Shown here: positions 33,486 through 41,596 of the stretch, one piece after another | How the letters are laid out: the number at the start of each line of letters is the position of its first letter | Numbering within the stretch: position 1 is the first letter of the stretch | NCBI GenBank assembly: GCA_031580995.1 | Contig: JAVLCC010000004.1 | Coordinates: forward strand, 39,641-103,640 | Length of the DNA stretch: 64,000 nt | Reading direction: 5' to 3' | From: CAJXVY01 sp031580995 | Lineage (GTDB): Bacteria; Actinomycetota; Actinomycetes; Actinomycetales; Microbacteriaceae | Translations under genes and position numbers: made by a program | The notes under the pieces: model-generated | Databases searched by the model: none | Told to the model about the DNA's origin: nothing | What the model saw: the letters and a program-made list of their open reading frames with translations, nothing else

Positions 33486-34256
33486 TTAGTTAAGGTCGAC
33501 AGAATTTAGTTTTACGGTTTCTGCCGGAGTTCCATCATTACTGCCATCGGTGGTTCCTCGCTCGGCTATTTGACGAACTGTTTCAAGACCGTTATCAACT
33601 TGACCCATGATTGTGTAACCCCCGGCAACGTCACTAGGGATGGTGCTGTCCTCATAAACTATGAAAAATTGACTACCCATACTGTCTCCGAGGTTGCCAG
33701 CCCTAGCCATTGCAATGCTACCTGCTGGGTATAAATCATTCTCTGGAGCGTTCTCAATTGGACCCCATGTGTATCCCGGTCCACCACTGCCATCTCCGTT
33801 TGGATCTCCACACTGAAGAACAAAAATGCCATCTGTCACAAGCCTGTGGCAGTCCATGTCCTCATAGAACCCAGTGTCACTGAGGGTCACAAAATTGGCA
33901 ACAGCCTGCGGAGCTAGATCACCAAACATAGTGATATCAAGTGGTTCATTATTCAATTCCAAGGTGCCCTGCCACTCTCTGTTTTCAGCTACAGAAGGGT
34001 CTGGGACCTGATTGCTTGACTGTTCTTCATCTATTTCGTCAACCACCTCATCAGCTGATTCTTCGACTGAGGCTTCGCTTTCGGTGGTTAGTCCGAAATA
34101 AAGCACCTGTCCAAAGCCAGCAACCAAAACAGCACCTATTGCAACCAGAGCAAAAAGACGATTGTCTCTCGGGGCTCTTTCTGCTCGCTGTCTCGCTATC
34201 TCTTGCTTTGCTTGATAGCGCTCAATTATTTCTCGATCACGATTTGTTTTCGCCAT
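33486..34256 (-). CDS. Membrane-anchored cyclophilin-type peptidyl-prolyl isomerase
   Basis: This 256-residue protein has a basic N-terminal cytoplasmic segment, one membrane helix (about 34-54), an acidic linker rich in Glu, Asp and Val, and a cyclophilin domain in the C-terminal 160 residues. Active-site elements include DCHRLV, FVLQCGDPNGDGSG and GSQFFIVY. It probably acts outside the membrane on secreted proteins, which fits its nearness to secDF. The frame is open to 34307, but ATG 34256, with AGGAGA upstream, is the better start. Confidence 0.9.
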   Translation of the reverse strand: MAKTNRDREIIERYQAKQEIARQRAERAPRDNRLFALVAIGAVLVAGFGQVLYFGLTTESEASVEESADEVVDEIDEEQSSNQVPDPSVAENREWQGTLELNNEPLDITMFGDLAPQAVANFVTLSDTGFYEDMDCHRLVTDGIFVLQCGDPNGDGSGGPGYTWGPIENAPENDLYPAGSIAMARAGNLGDSMGSQFFIVYEDSTIPSDVAGGYTIMGQVDNGLETVRQIAERGTTDGSNDGTPAETVKLNSVDLN

Positions 34257-34288
34257 TTGTCTCCTAGCCTCGACCATTGTAGTTCTCT

Positions 34289-34294
34289 TAGAGT
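34289..34294 (+). promoter_or_regulatory. -10 element for leaderless rarA
   Basis: TAGAGT is followed by 7 bases and the rarA ATG. No Shine-Dalgarno lies between them. The 45-base divergent gap also holds the minus-strand ribosome-binding site of the cyclophilin gene. Confidence 0.45.
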
Positions 34295-34301
34295 TCTCTT
34301 T

Positions 34302-35516
34302 ATGCAAAAACCGCTAGCCGAACAATTACGCCCAACGAGCCTTGAAAGCTTTATTGGTCAAACTCATCTATTCGAGACCGGCAGCCCAATCAGGGGAATG
34401 GTGGATTCAAGACAGCCCAGATCCATGATTTTGCAAGGGCCACCAGGAACTGGAAAGACAACACTTGCTCGCCTTATCAGCAAGGAGATCGATGCGGAAT
34501 TTGTTGAGCTAAGCGCTATTGACAGTGGCGTAAAAGAGATTCGAGAGGTATCAAAAAAAGCAATCGAGACTTGGCAAACATTTAATCGGCATACCATTTT
34601 GTTTTTAGATGAAATTCATCGCTTTTCAAAAAGCCAGCAGGATTCGTTGTTGAAGGCAACCGAAAATGGCACCATCAGTCTGTTTGGAGCAACAACCGAA
34701 AATCCATCCTTTGCACTAAATCCTGCAATGCTCTCTCGAACACTGGTTATTCGACTCAATTCACTGACCGATGAGGAACTGTCATTGATTGCAAATTCAG
34801 CAATAAAAGCTTCGGCTAAAACAGTTGACCCCGAAGCCTTAGAACTATTAATCATGCTTAGTGGTGGCGATGCCAGAAGGCTCATCAGCATTGTTGAGTT
34901 ATCGGGTGATGAGATCACTGTTGAAAGCGTTAAGAGTGTTCAATCAAAGGTGCAGCTTCACTATGACCGTGCTGGTGATAATCACTATCAAACTATCTCG
35001 GCGTTCATCAAATCTGTCAGGGGCAGCGATGTCAACGCTGCACTTCATTATTTGGCCGTGATGCTTGTTGGCGGAGAAGATCCGATGTTTGTAGCTCGAC
35101 GGCTGGCTATTTTGGCGAGTGAGGATGTTGGACTAGCAAATCCCAATGCGATAAACGCAGCCAGTGCGACACTGAACATCGTTCAGCAGATAGGCATGCC
35201 TGAGGCAAGGATTCCGCTTGCTCAATTGACCATCATGTTGTCACTGAGCGGAAAGAGCAATTCTTCATATGTTGCAATAAATCAAGCAATTGCTGATGTT
35301 GAGAACGGCCTGACCCCCTCCATACCGGATGCACTGATTCCAAGGGGTAAGGGATATTTATACCCACATGATTATGAAAACAGAATTGTTTCTCAGTCAC
35401 ACTCCAATCACTCATTACCTGATTACTACCAACCCGTTGAGATTGATGGAGAGAAATCATTTGCGGAGAGATATCTTCGGATACAGCAGATTCTCAATAA
35501 AGGCTCTGGCTTTTGA
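34302..35516 (+). CDS. rarA: Replication-associated recombination protein A (MgsA/RarA ATPase)
   Basis: This 404-residue AAA+ ATPase acts at stalled replication forks. It has Walker A GPPGTGKT (46-53), Walker B FLDEIHRFSK with D103/E104, the sensor GATTENPS, and the family C-terminal tetramerisation domain (YPHDYE near the end). The frame is open from 34203, but the extra 33 residues are out of family and lie antisense to the cyclophilin start, so ATG 34302 is the start. No ribosome-binding site is visible. Confidence 0.94.
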   Translation: MQKPLAEQLRPTSLESFIGQTHLFETGSPIRGMVDSRQPRSMILQGPPGTGKTTLARLISKEIDAEFVELSAIDSGVKEIREVSKKAIETWQTFNRHTILFLDEIHRFSKSQQDSLLKATENGTISLFGATTENPSFALNPAMLSRTLVIRLNSLTDEELSLIANSAIKASAKTVDPEALELLIMLSGGDARRLISIVELSGDEITVESVKSVQSKVQLHYDRAGDNHYQTISAFIKSVRGSDVNAALHYLAVMLVGGEDPMFVARRLAILASEDVGLANPNAINAASATLNIVQQIGMPEARIPLAQLTIMLSLSGKSNSSYVAINQAIADVENGLTPSIPDALIPRGKGYLYPHDYENRIVSQSHSNHSLPDYYQPVEIDGEKSFAERYLRIQQILNKGSGF

Positions 35517-35527
35517 TGCCAGCTGCG

Positions 35528-35536
35528 TGCTAGTAT
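35528..35536 (+). promoter_or_regulatory. Extended -10 promoter of rpsD
   Basis: TGC followed directly by TAGTAT (35531-35536) is an extended -10. It would start transcription near 35543 and give a leader of about 50 bases holding one strong hairpin and the GAAAGG ribosome-binding site of rpsD. No clear -35 is seen. Confidence 0.5.
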
Positions 35537-35546
35537 TTCGGGGTTG

Positions 35547-35570
35547 TTTGGACTAGCGGCTGAGTCCAAA
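35547..35570 (+). promoter_or_regulatory. Hairpin in the rpsD leader, candidate S4 autoregulatory site
   Basis: TTTGGACT (35547-35554) pairs perfectly with AGTCCAAA (35563-35570). Two further inner pairs (AG with CT) leave a CGG loop and one bulged G. No T run follows, so it is not a terminator. It lies wholly within the predicted leader between the promoter and the rpsD start. Repression of S4 synthesis by S4 binding its own leader is known in other bacteria. A similar role here is inference. Confidence 0.45.
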
Positions 35571-35593
35571 GAATGAATAACGAAAGGTAATTT

Positions 35594-36223
35594 TTGTCAA
35601 AGACATCCAGAACTAGGTCCAAGACCAGACTGTCCCGTTCTCTGGGACTAGCCCTTACCCCAAAGGCCGCCAAATACATGGAGAAGCGTCCTTACGGTCC
35701 AGGTCAGCACGGTCGCACAAAGCGTCGCAGTGACAGTGACTATGCGGTGCGTTTGCGTGAAAAGCAGCGTCTACGCGCACAATACGGTATCCGCGAGGCA
35801 CAGCTAAGAAGAACTTTTAAAGAAGCCAAACGAGCAGATGGCTTGACTGGTGAGAACCTGGTTGAGCTTTTGGAGATGCGCCTAGACGCGATTGTGTTGC
35901 GTGCAGGTCTAGCTCGCACAATTGCTCAGTCAAGGCAGTTGGTTGTTCACCGTCACATCATGGTTGATGGGCAGAGAGTTGACCGTCCAAGCTTTCGCGT
36001 AAAGCCAGGACAGATGATTCACGTTCACCCAGACAGCGAAAAGACTGAGCCTTTTCAGGTGGCAGCTGCTGGCGGACATGCAGATGTTCTACCGGCCCTA
36101 CCTGAGTATTTAACTGCCGATCTTGAAAAGCTTCAGGCAACGTTGGTGCGCAGGCCAAAGCGTGCAGAGGTGCCAATCACCTGTGATGTTCAGCTCGTGG
36201 TTGAGTACTACGCAGCGAGGTAA
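35594..36223 (+). CDS. rpsD: Small ribosomal subunit protein S4
   Basis: S4 (uS4) is a primary 16S rRNA binder needed for 30S assembly. The 209-residue protein has the RPYGPGQHG motif and an S4 RNA-binding domain (about 97-160, around LEMRLDAIVLRAG and RQLVVHRHIMVDG). The N-terminal zinc-finger cysteines of the zinc-binding form are absent; the only cysteine is near the C-terminus, so this is the zinc-independent form. TTG start at 35594 with GAAAGG upstream. It opens the long plus-strand gene run. Confidence 0.97.
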   Translation: MSKTSRTRSKTRLSRSLGLALTPKAAKYMEKRPYGPGQHGRTKRRSDSDYAVRLREKQRLRAQYGIREAQLRRTFKEAKRADGLTGENLVELLEMRLDAIVLRAGLARTIAQSRQLVVHRHIMVDGQRVDRPSFRVKPGQMIHVHPDSEKTEPFQVAAAGGHADVLPALPEYLTADLEKLQATLVRRPKRAEVPITCDVQLVVEYYAAR

Positions 36224-36226
36224 GTA

Positions 36227-36580
36227 ATGGCCATCGGCGACATAATCGGGCTGCTTTTTGCGGGCGGTTTTGTTCTGCTGGTTATTTTTCTGGGACTACC
36301 GCTTATCAAGCTTGCAAAAGTTGTTGATGAGACAACGGTAACCGTGAAGCTTTTGAACCAAGAGCTAAAACCAATGCTGCAAGAGGCCAATGTTTCGATC
36401 TCTGAATTGAATAAACAGCTCAAAAGGGTTGACTCGATAACCGAGGACGTTGAACAGGTAACTGAGAATGTTAATAGCCTGGTTGCAGTATTGACTGCGG
36501 GTATTGGTGGTCCATTGGCTAAACTAATAGGTGTTACCAAAGGATTTGGTAAAGGGATTTTTAAAGGGAGTGGAAAATGA
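36227..36580 (+). CDS. DUF948 family membrane-anchored protein
   Basis: This 117-residue protein has one N-terminal membrane helix (about 6-27) and then an amphipathic, coiled-coil-prone segment (about 30-85), typical of the DUF948 family. The helix ends in a glycine- and lysine-rich tail. Function is unknown; homologues sit between rpsD/rarA and alaS in actinobacteria. It follows rpsD by 3 bases and overlaps the next small gene by ATGA. Confidence 0.85.
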   Translation: MAIGDIIGLLFAGGFVLLVIFLGLPLIKLAKVVDETTVTVKLLNQELKPMLQEANVSISELNKQLKRVDSITEDVEQVTENVNSLVAVLTAGIGGPLAKLIGVTKGFGKGIFKGSGK

Positions 36581-36768
36581 GTAAATTTGGCTGGTTTATA
36601 GCTGGAATAGGTCTCGGAGCTCTCGCCCTTCAACAGCTTCGTGATAACCCGCAGGCCAAGCAGATGGCCGATGAGGGCAAGCAGGCGGCCAAGGAATTCG
36701 GTGAGGCTGTGGCTGAAGGTTTCCGTGAGCGTGAGCAGGAAATTCACAAGCAGGCGAAGAAAAAATAG
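36577..36768 (+). CDS. Small single-helix protein between the DUF948 gene and alaS
   Basis: This 63-residue protein has a short hydrophobic N-terminus (FGWFIAGIGLGALAL, about 4-18) and a charged helical remainder rich in Lys, Glu, Gln and Ala. The pattern resembles YtxH-like or apolipoprotein-like small membrane-associated proteins. In streptomycetes a small DUF6167-type gene occupies this slot; this may be a shortened counterpart, but I cannot confirm homology. The ATGA overlap with the DUF948 gene and its 2-base distance to alaS support its being a real gene. Confidence 0.7.
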   Translation: MSKFGWFIAGIGLGALALQQLRDNPQAKQMADEGKQAAKEFGEAVAEGFREREQEIHKQAKKK

Positions 36769-36770
36769 GT

Positions 36771-39371
36771 ATGCAAACCGCTGAAATAAAGCGGCGCTGG
36801 CTAGATTTTTTTGAGTCCAAAGACCATGAGGTTGTTCCTAGCGCCCCATTGATATCTCATGACCCGAACCTAATGTTCGTGGTTGCTGGAATGGTGCCGT
36901 TTATTCCTTATATGACCGGCGTTGAACCAGCTCCCTATAAGCGAGCAACCAGTGTTCAAAAGTGTGTGCGAACACTGGATATCGAGGAGGTCGGTAAAAC
37001 CACTCGTCACGGCACTTTTTTCCAGATGAATGGAAACTTCAGTTTTGGTGATTACTTTAAAAAAGAGGCAATCACCTATGCGTGGGAGTTTCTAACCTCT
37101 TCGAAAGAAGATGGTGGACTAGGCCTAGAAAAAGACAAGTTGTGGGTAACTGTTTATAAAGATGACCAGGAGTCTGAAGATCTTTGGTTAAACCACACCG
37201 ATGTTCCTGCCCAACGCATCCAAAAGCGAGGAATGGAAGATAACTACTGGTCAACTGGGCAAGCTGGTCCCGCAGGGCCGTGTTCCGAAATTTATTTTGA
37301 CCGCGGAGAACAATACGGTGTTGAAGGTGGTCCTGAAGCGGATGAAGATCGCTACATAGAAATCTGGAATCTAGTTTTCATGCAGTATCAGCGTGGCGAC
37401 GGGGGAGGAAAGGAAGACTTTCCAATCCTTGGTGAATTGCCAAGTAAAAACATTGACACCGGTATGGGCTTAGAGCGCGTGGCCTTTTTAATGCAGGATG
37501 TTGACAATATTTATGAAATAGATCAGGTCAGACCGCTTATAGAGCATTCAGAAAAACTCTCTGGAATAACCTATGGCGAAAATGAAGAGCATGATGTTCG
37601 GATGAGAGTGATCGCTGATCACGTTAGAAGTTCGCTGATGCTCATGAGTGATGGTGTTACACCTTCTAATGAAGGACGCGGCTATATCCTTAGGCGACTT
37701 CTAAGACGTGTAATTAGATCACTCAGGCTTTTGGGAGTTGAGAAACCGAGCATGGCGGAGCTATTCGAAACCAGCAAAAACGCAATGGTCGATGCATATC
37801 CAGAACTCTCTGAGACATTTGAAAGAGTCCAAAAGCTGGCTGCAAACGAGGAATCTTCTTTTTTGAAGACTTTAGTGGCTGGAGAGCAACTACTTGAAAA
37901 AGAGTTGTCAGAGCTAAAGGGCAACCAGCTAAGTGCTGAGGTTGCCTTCAAATTGCACGACACTTTTGGTTTTCCTATTGACCTAACGGAAGAAATAGCC
38001 TCAGAAAGTGGCAAAACAGTTGACCGTGCAGGATTCGATTCTTATATGAGCGAACAGAAATCCAGGGCCAAGGCGGATGCCAGATCAAAACGTTCTGCAA
38101 CAAACGATGATGAATTCATTGGCAACATGAGAAGTTTGGGTGAGACTGTCTTTACAGGCTATGAAGAATTGCAATCCGAGGCACAAATTCTTGGGGTGAA
38201 TGAAATCGGCGATGGATTATATGAAGTGGTCTTGGATAGAACCAGCCTCTATGCCGAAAGCGGAGGTCAGGACTCTGATGCCGGACTGATTCTTGGTGAA
38301 AACCTGGAATTGGAGGTTTTGGATGTTCAAAAACCTGTGAGAGGCCTTATAACTCACAAGGTTAAATCCTTGGTTGGCGCACCAGAACCTGGAAAAAGTG
38401 TCATTTCAAGGGTAGATCAGCAGTGGAGATTGGGAGCATGCCAAGCGCATAGCGCAACGCATGTTGTTCATGCCGCAATCAGGCAGGTGTTGGGTCCTGA
38501 TGCGGTGCAATCGGGTAGCTATAACCGGCCGGGATACATGCGCTTGGATTTCAATTGGGGAGAAGCTCTAAGCAAAGAAACCAAAAGTGAGATTGAAGAA
38601 GTCTCCAACCTTGCAATCAGAAGCGATCTTGCCGTTAGTGCTCATTTCATGAGCTTGCCAGAGGCAAAAGATTTTGGTGCGCTGGCGTTATTTGGTGAGA
38701 CCTATGACGAGACTGTCAGAGTGATTGAAGTGGGAGGTCCCTGGTCTCGAGAACTATGTGGTGGAACACATGTTTCCAGAAGTTCCCAGATTGGCAATGT
38801 TTCGATAACTGGTGAAGCTTCAGTTGGTTCCAACTCCAGAAGGATTGAGGCAAATGTTGGGATTGAATCTCTGCGGGAGCTTCAAAAACAAAGAGATCTA
38901 CTTAAGACACTTGCCGCGGCATTCAAATCTAACGATGAAGAGTTGGTGTCACGAATACTAGAACAGCAGGAAACATTGAGAAGGACTCAAAAGGAGCTTG
39001 AGAAAGCCAAGTCCGAACTTGCCCTGATGATGGTTCCTGAGCTAACGGCAAGGGCAAAAAATTCAAAGCTGGTATCTCTGGTTGAGGTAGAAAACGCTGA
39101 TCAACTCAGGCAGCTATCTATGAAGGCGTCCGAGCAACTAGGTCCAAAATCAGTTGTTGCACTTCTGGCAAATATAGCTGGCCGCCCTTTAGTGAGTGCG
39201 GCCGTTGGAAGAGAAGCCCAAGAGACTTATCGAGCTGGAGATTTGGTAAAGCTTGCGGCAACTATTCTCGGTGGCGGTGGAGGTGGAAAAGCCGATTTCG
39301 CGCAAGGTGGTGGAAGTGACATTTCGAAACTGAACGAAGCATTGAGCGCATTAGAGGGAGAGCTATCTTGA
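36771..39371 (+). CDS. alaS: Alanyl-tRNA synthetase
   Basis: This 866-residue class II synthetase charges tRNA-Ala and clears mischarged Ser/Gly. It has the catalytic core (NGNFSFGDYFK), the editing domain with the HSATHVVH zinc motif and C663 in CGGTH, and the C-terminal oligomerisation/DHHA1 domain with GGGGGGKADFAQGGG. It follows the DUF948/small-protein pair by 2 bases and overlaps ruvX as TTGA. The order alaS-ruvX-mltG-aroE is conserved in actinobacteria. Confidence 0.97.
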   Translation: MQTAEIKRRWLDFFESKDHEVVPSAPLISHDPNLMFVVAGMVPFIPYMTGVEPAPYKRATSVQKCVRTLDIEEVGKTTRHGTFFQMNGNFSFGDYFKKEAITYAWEFLTSSKEDGGLGLEKDKLWVTVYKDDQESEDLWLNHTDVPAQRIQKRGMEDNYWSTGQAGPAGPCSEIYFDRGEQYGVEGGPEADEDRYIEIWNLVFMQYQRGDGGGKEDFPILGELPSKNIDTGMGLERVAFLMQDVDNIYEIDQVRPLIEHSEKLSGITYGENEEHDVRMRVIADHVRSSLMLMSDGVTPSNEGRGYILRRLLRRVIRSLRLLGVEKPSMAELFETSKNAMVDAYPELSETFERVQKLAANEESSFLKTLVAGEQLLEKELSELKGNQLSAEVAFKLHDTFGFPIDLTEEIASESGKTVDRAGFDSYMSEQKSRAKADARSKRSATNDDEFIGNMRSLGETVFTGYEELQSEAQILGVNEIGDGLYEVVLDRTSLYAESGGQDSDAGLILGENLELEVLDVQKPVRGLITHKVKSLVGAPEPGKSVISRVDQQWRLGACQAHSATHVVHAAIRQVLGPDAVQSGSYNRPGYMRLDFNWGEALSKETKSEIEEVSNLAIRSDLAVSAHFMSLPEAKDFGALALFGETYDETVRVIEVGGPWSRELCGGTHVSRSSQIGNVSITGEASVGSNSRRIEANVGIESLRELQKQRDLLKTLAAAFKSNDEELVSRILEQQETLRRTQKELEKAKSELALMMVPELTARAKNSKLVSLVEVENADQLRQLSMKASEQLGPKSVVALLANIAGRPLVSAAVGREAQETYRAGDLVKLAATILGGGGGGKADFAQGGGSDISKLNEALSALEGELS

Positions 39372-39769
39372 CAGCTCTGGGCGTGGATGTTGGAAAGGCG
39401 AGAGTGGGTCTGGCTTTTGAATCTCAGGGCGTCGTGCTTCCCCTGAGAACCGTCTCGCGAGATGGAGCTTATGAATCAATTCATGACGAATGCCAACAGC
39501 GAAAAGTTGAGGTCATCTTCATAGGATTGCCTCTAAACCTGCAAGGTTCTAATACTGCAAGCACAGAAGATGCCATCGAATTCGCAAGAAACTTGAAGAC
39601 AGATGTTCCAGTGCGGCTGATTGATGAACGTATGACCACAAACATCGCACTTACTTCCGCAAAAGGGAGAAAAAACGCCAAAGCAGAAGTTGATTCTCTA
39701 AGTGCTGCTGAAATACTTAAGTTAGGACTTTCAAACCCCAGCCTTGCGAAAGATGTCAATGGATTTTGA
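39368..39769 (+). CDS. ruvX: YqgF/RuvX-family RNase H-like nuclease
   Basis: This 133-residue RNase H-fold protein has the N-terminal GVDVGKARVGLA motif, the IGLPLNLQGS segment, and the late DERMTT motif. E. coli YqgF processes the 5' end of 16S rRNA precursor; a resolvase role has been described in mycobacteria. It starts with TTG, overlapping alaS as TTGA. Its 3' end overlaps the start of mltG by 11 bases. Confidence 0.92.
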   Translation: MTALGVDVGKARVGLAFESQGVVLPLRTVSRDGAYESIHDECQQRKVEVIFIGLPLNLQGSNTASTEDAIEFARNLKTDVPVRLIDERMTTNIALTSAKGRKNAKAEVDSLSAAEILKLGLSNPSLAKDVNGF

Positions 39770-40850
39770 AACTGAAACAACCACTAGGCCCAGAAGGAAA
39801 AGAAAATTTGGGGGTCTAGTTGCTGCTTTGCTTTCGGTTGGCGTTCTTGTAGGGGTTGGTGCTGTGGCCGTTAACTTCATTGGTGGTGGGGTTCAACAAA
39901 TTATAGATCGCTTCACGGTAGATGATTATCCGGGCCCTGGTGGACCAGAGGTAGAAATAACAATTCCACAGGGTGCAACTGGATCAGATGTTGCAAGGTT
40001 ACTTTTAGAGGCCGATGTGGTGGAGAGCTTTGATGCTGTCTATCAGCCAATGCTTGATTTAGACCCGACTATATTTCCAGGTACTTACTCTTTTCCCTCG
40101 CAAATCCCAGGACTTAGGGCCGTTGAAATCCTGATTGAAGGGGATAACAGAGTTTATGAGCAGTTGCGCCTAAGAGAAGGTCTGACGATTGACCAAACCA
40201 TCGAAGAAATCGAAACTCAGCTTGGAATTTCTTCCTCAGACATGATTGACGCCTTGAGTGATTTGGACTCACTGGGTATTGATAACCCCGCAGAAACTGC
40301 GGATGGATATCTGTTTCCAGCAACTTATCAATTCGACCCGGGTGTCGGTGCAGAGCAGGTGGTTCAGACATTGCTTACAAGATTGGATGAAGAGCTTGCA
40401 AAGCATGGCTACTCAAGGGCTGATGCCCACGAACTGCTAACAATGGCAAGTATCATTCAATTGGAGGCAAGACTGGAGCCTGATTTTTATAAGGTCTCTG
40501 CAGTGTTTAATAACCGCTTGGAATCAGAACCTCCGATGGCTTTGCAAAGTGATGCAACGGTGAACTACGGAACCGGCAGTGAAACGGTAACCACCACAGA
40601 TGAACAAAGAGCCGATCCATCAAACCCATACAACACGTATTATTACCCTGATCTACCAATCGGTCCGATCGGTAACCCCGGTGGCCTGGCTATCGATGCT
40701 GCAGTTAATCCAGCGGATGGCGACTGGTTGTATTTTGTCACTGTGAACCTTGCCACCGGAGAGACGTTATTCAACGAGACCTTCGCTGCCCACGACCAAG
40801 ATGTGGATAAGTTTAGACAGTATTGCCGTGATAACCCGGGTGCATGCTAG
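39759..40850 (+). CDS. mltG: Endolytic murein transglycosylase MltG
   Basis: MltG cleaves nascent glycan strands in the periplasm-facing space and terminates peptidoglycan chain growth. The 363-residue protein has a basic cytoplasmic N-terminus, one membrane helix (about 18-40), a LysM-like region, and the YceG domain with ASIIQLEA and ALQSDATVNYG. I chose ATG 39759 because GAAAG sits 6 bases upstream; TTG 39744 and ATG 39753 are in frame. It overlaps aroE. Confidence 0.92.
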   Translation: MDFETETTTRPRRKRKFGGLVAALLSVGVLVGVGAVAVNFIGGGVQQIIDRFTVDDYPGPGGPEVEITIPQGATGSDVARLLLEADVVESFDAVYQPMLDLDPTIFPGTYSFPSQIPGLRAVEILIEGDNRVYEQLRLREGLTIDQTIEEIETQLGISSSDMIDALSDLDSLGIDNPAETADGYLFPATYQFDPGVGAEQVVQTLLTRLDEELAKHGYSRADAHELLTMASIIQLEARLEPDFYKVSAVFNNRLESEPPMALQSDATVNYGTGSETVTTTDEQRADPSNPYNTYYYPDLPIGPIGNPGGLAIDAAVNPADGDWLYFVTVNLATGETLFNETFAAHDQDVDKFRQYCRDNPGAC

Positions 40851-41596
40851 TGAAATTCGCAGTTATGGGTTCACCCATCAGTCATTCACTATCACCAACA
40901 CTTCATGAAGCAGCGTTTGGATTTTTAGAGATAGAGGCAAGCTATGAAAAGGTGGAGAAATCCAAACTCACAGCAATTGATTTAGATAGCTATGCGGGAC
41001 TTTCTTTGACAATGCCATTAAAGCTTGACGCATTTGAATTAGCTGATAGCCATGATGACGAATCCAAACTAACAGGTGTTAGCAACACTTTATTGATTAG
41101 CAATTCACGGGTGACTGCTCTAAATACTGACGTTTACGGCATCGTCGCTTCTGTTGATTCGCTAGACATTCAGTCAGTTCAGATTATTGGAACGGGAGCA
41201 ACTGCAAAAAGTGCGGCAGTTGCAATGAGAGATAAAAACCTATCTTTCTCAGGCAGAAATCCTGAGAAGCTTCTAGCTATTGAAAATTGGGCCAAACAGC
41301 GAAACATTTCCGTTGCTGAGCTGGACCGAGTCGATCTTGTCATCGACACAACCCCGGAAAATGCAGAGTCAGGATATCTACCACATGACTATGTTTTAGA
41401 TGTTGCCTACTCTTCGGCCAGAAATTCAGGTAACCCAAAGCTAATAAGTGGATATGAAATGCTTTTACATCAGGCTGTCGCTCAAAGCACTGCCTTTAGT
41501 AGCTTGCTGGGCAAGCCAAACATTGATCTTGAAGAACTTACGGCAATTATGAGAAAGGCTTTGGTCGGTCGTGTGGGAGAATGGTCCAATGCTTAG
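40844..41596 (+). CDS. aroE: Shikimate dehydrogenase
   Basis: AroE reduces 3-dehydroshikimate to shikimate with NADPH. The 250-residue protein is shorter than the usual ~270-280. It keeps the substrate motif GSPISHSLSP, the catalytic lysine in LTMPLK, NTDVYG, and a GTGATAKSA nucleotide-binding turn. The NADP-binding domain appears trimmed. ATG 40844 overlaps the mltG stop; GTG 40850, two codons later, is an alternative. It begins the aroE-C-K-B-Q block. Confidence 0.9.
   Translation: MLVKFAVMGSPISHSLSPTLHEAAFGFLEIEASYEKVEKSKLTAIDLDSYAGLSLTMPLKLDAFELADSHDDESKLTGVSNTLLISNSRVTALNTDVYGIVASVDSLDIQSVQIIGTGATAKSAAVAMRDKNLSFSGRNPEKLLAIENWAKQRNISVAELDRVDLVIDTTPENAESGYLPHDYVLDVAYSSARNSGNPKLISGYEMLLHQAVAQSTAFSSLLGKPNIDLEELTAIMRKALVGRVGEWSNA

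Noticed and set aside
40438..40475. Possible loss of the catalytic glutamate in MltG (IIQLEA instead of IVEKE)
   Set aside because: The second glutamate of the motif is retained, and I recall Gln at the first position in other actinobacterial MltG proteins. I cannot show that the catalytic residue is missing.
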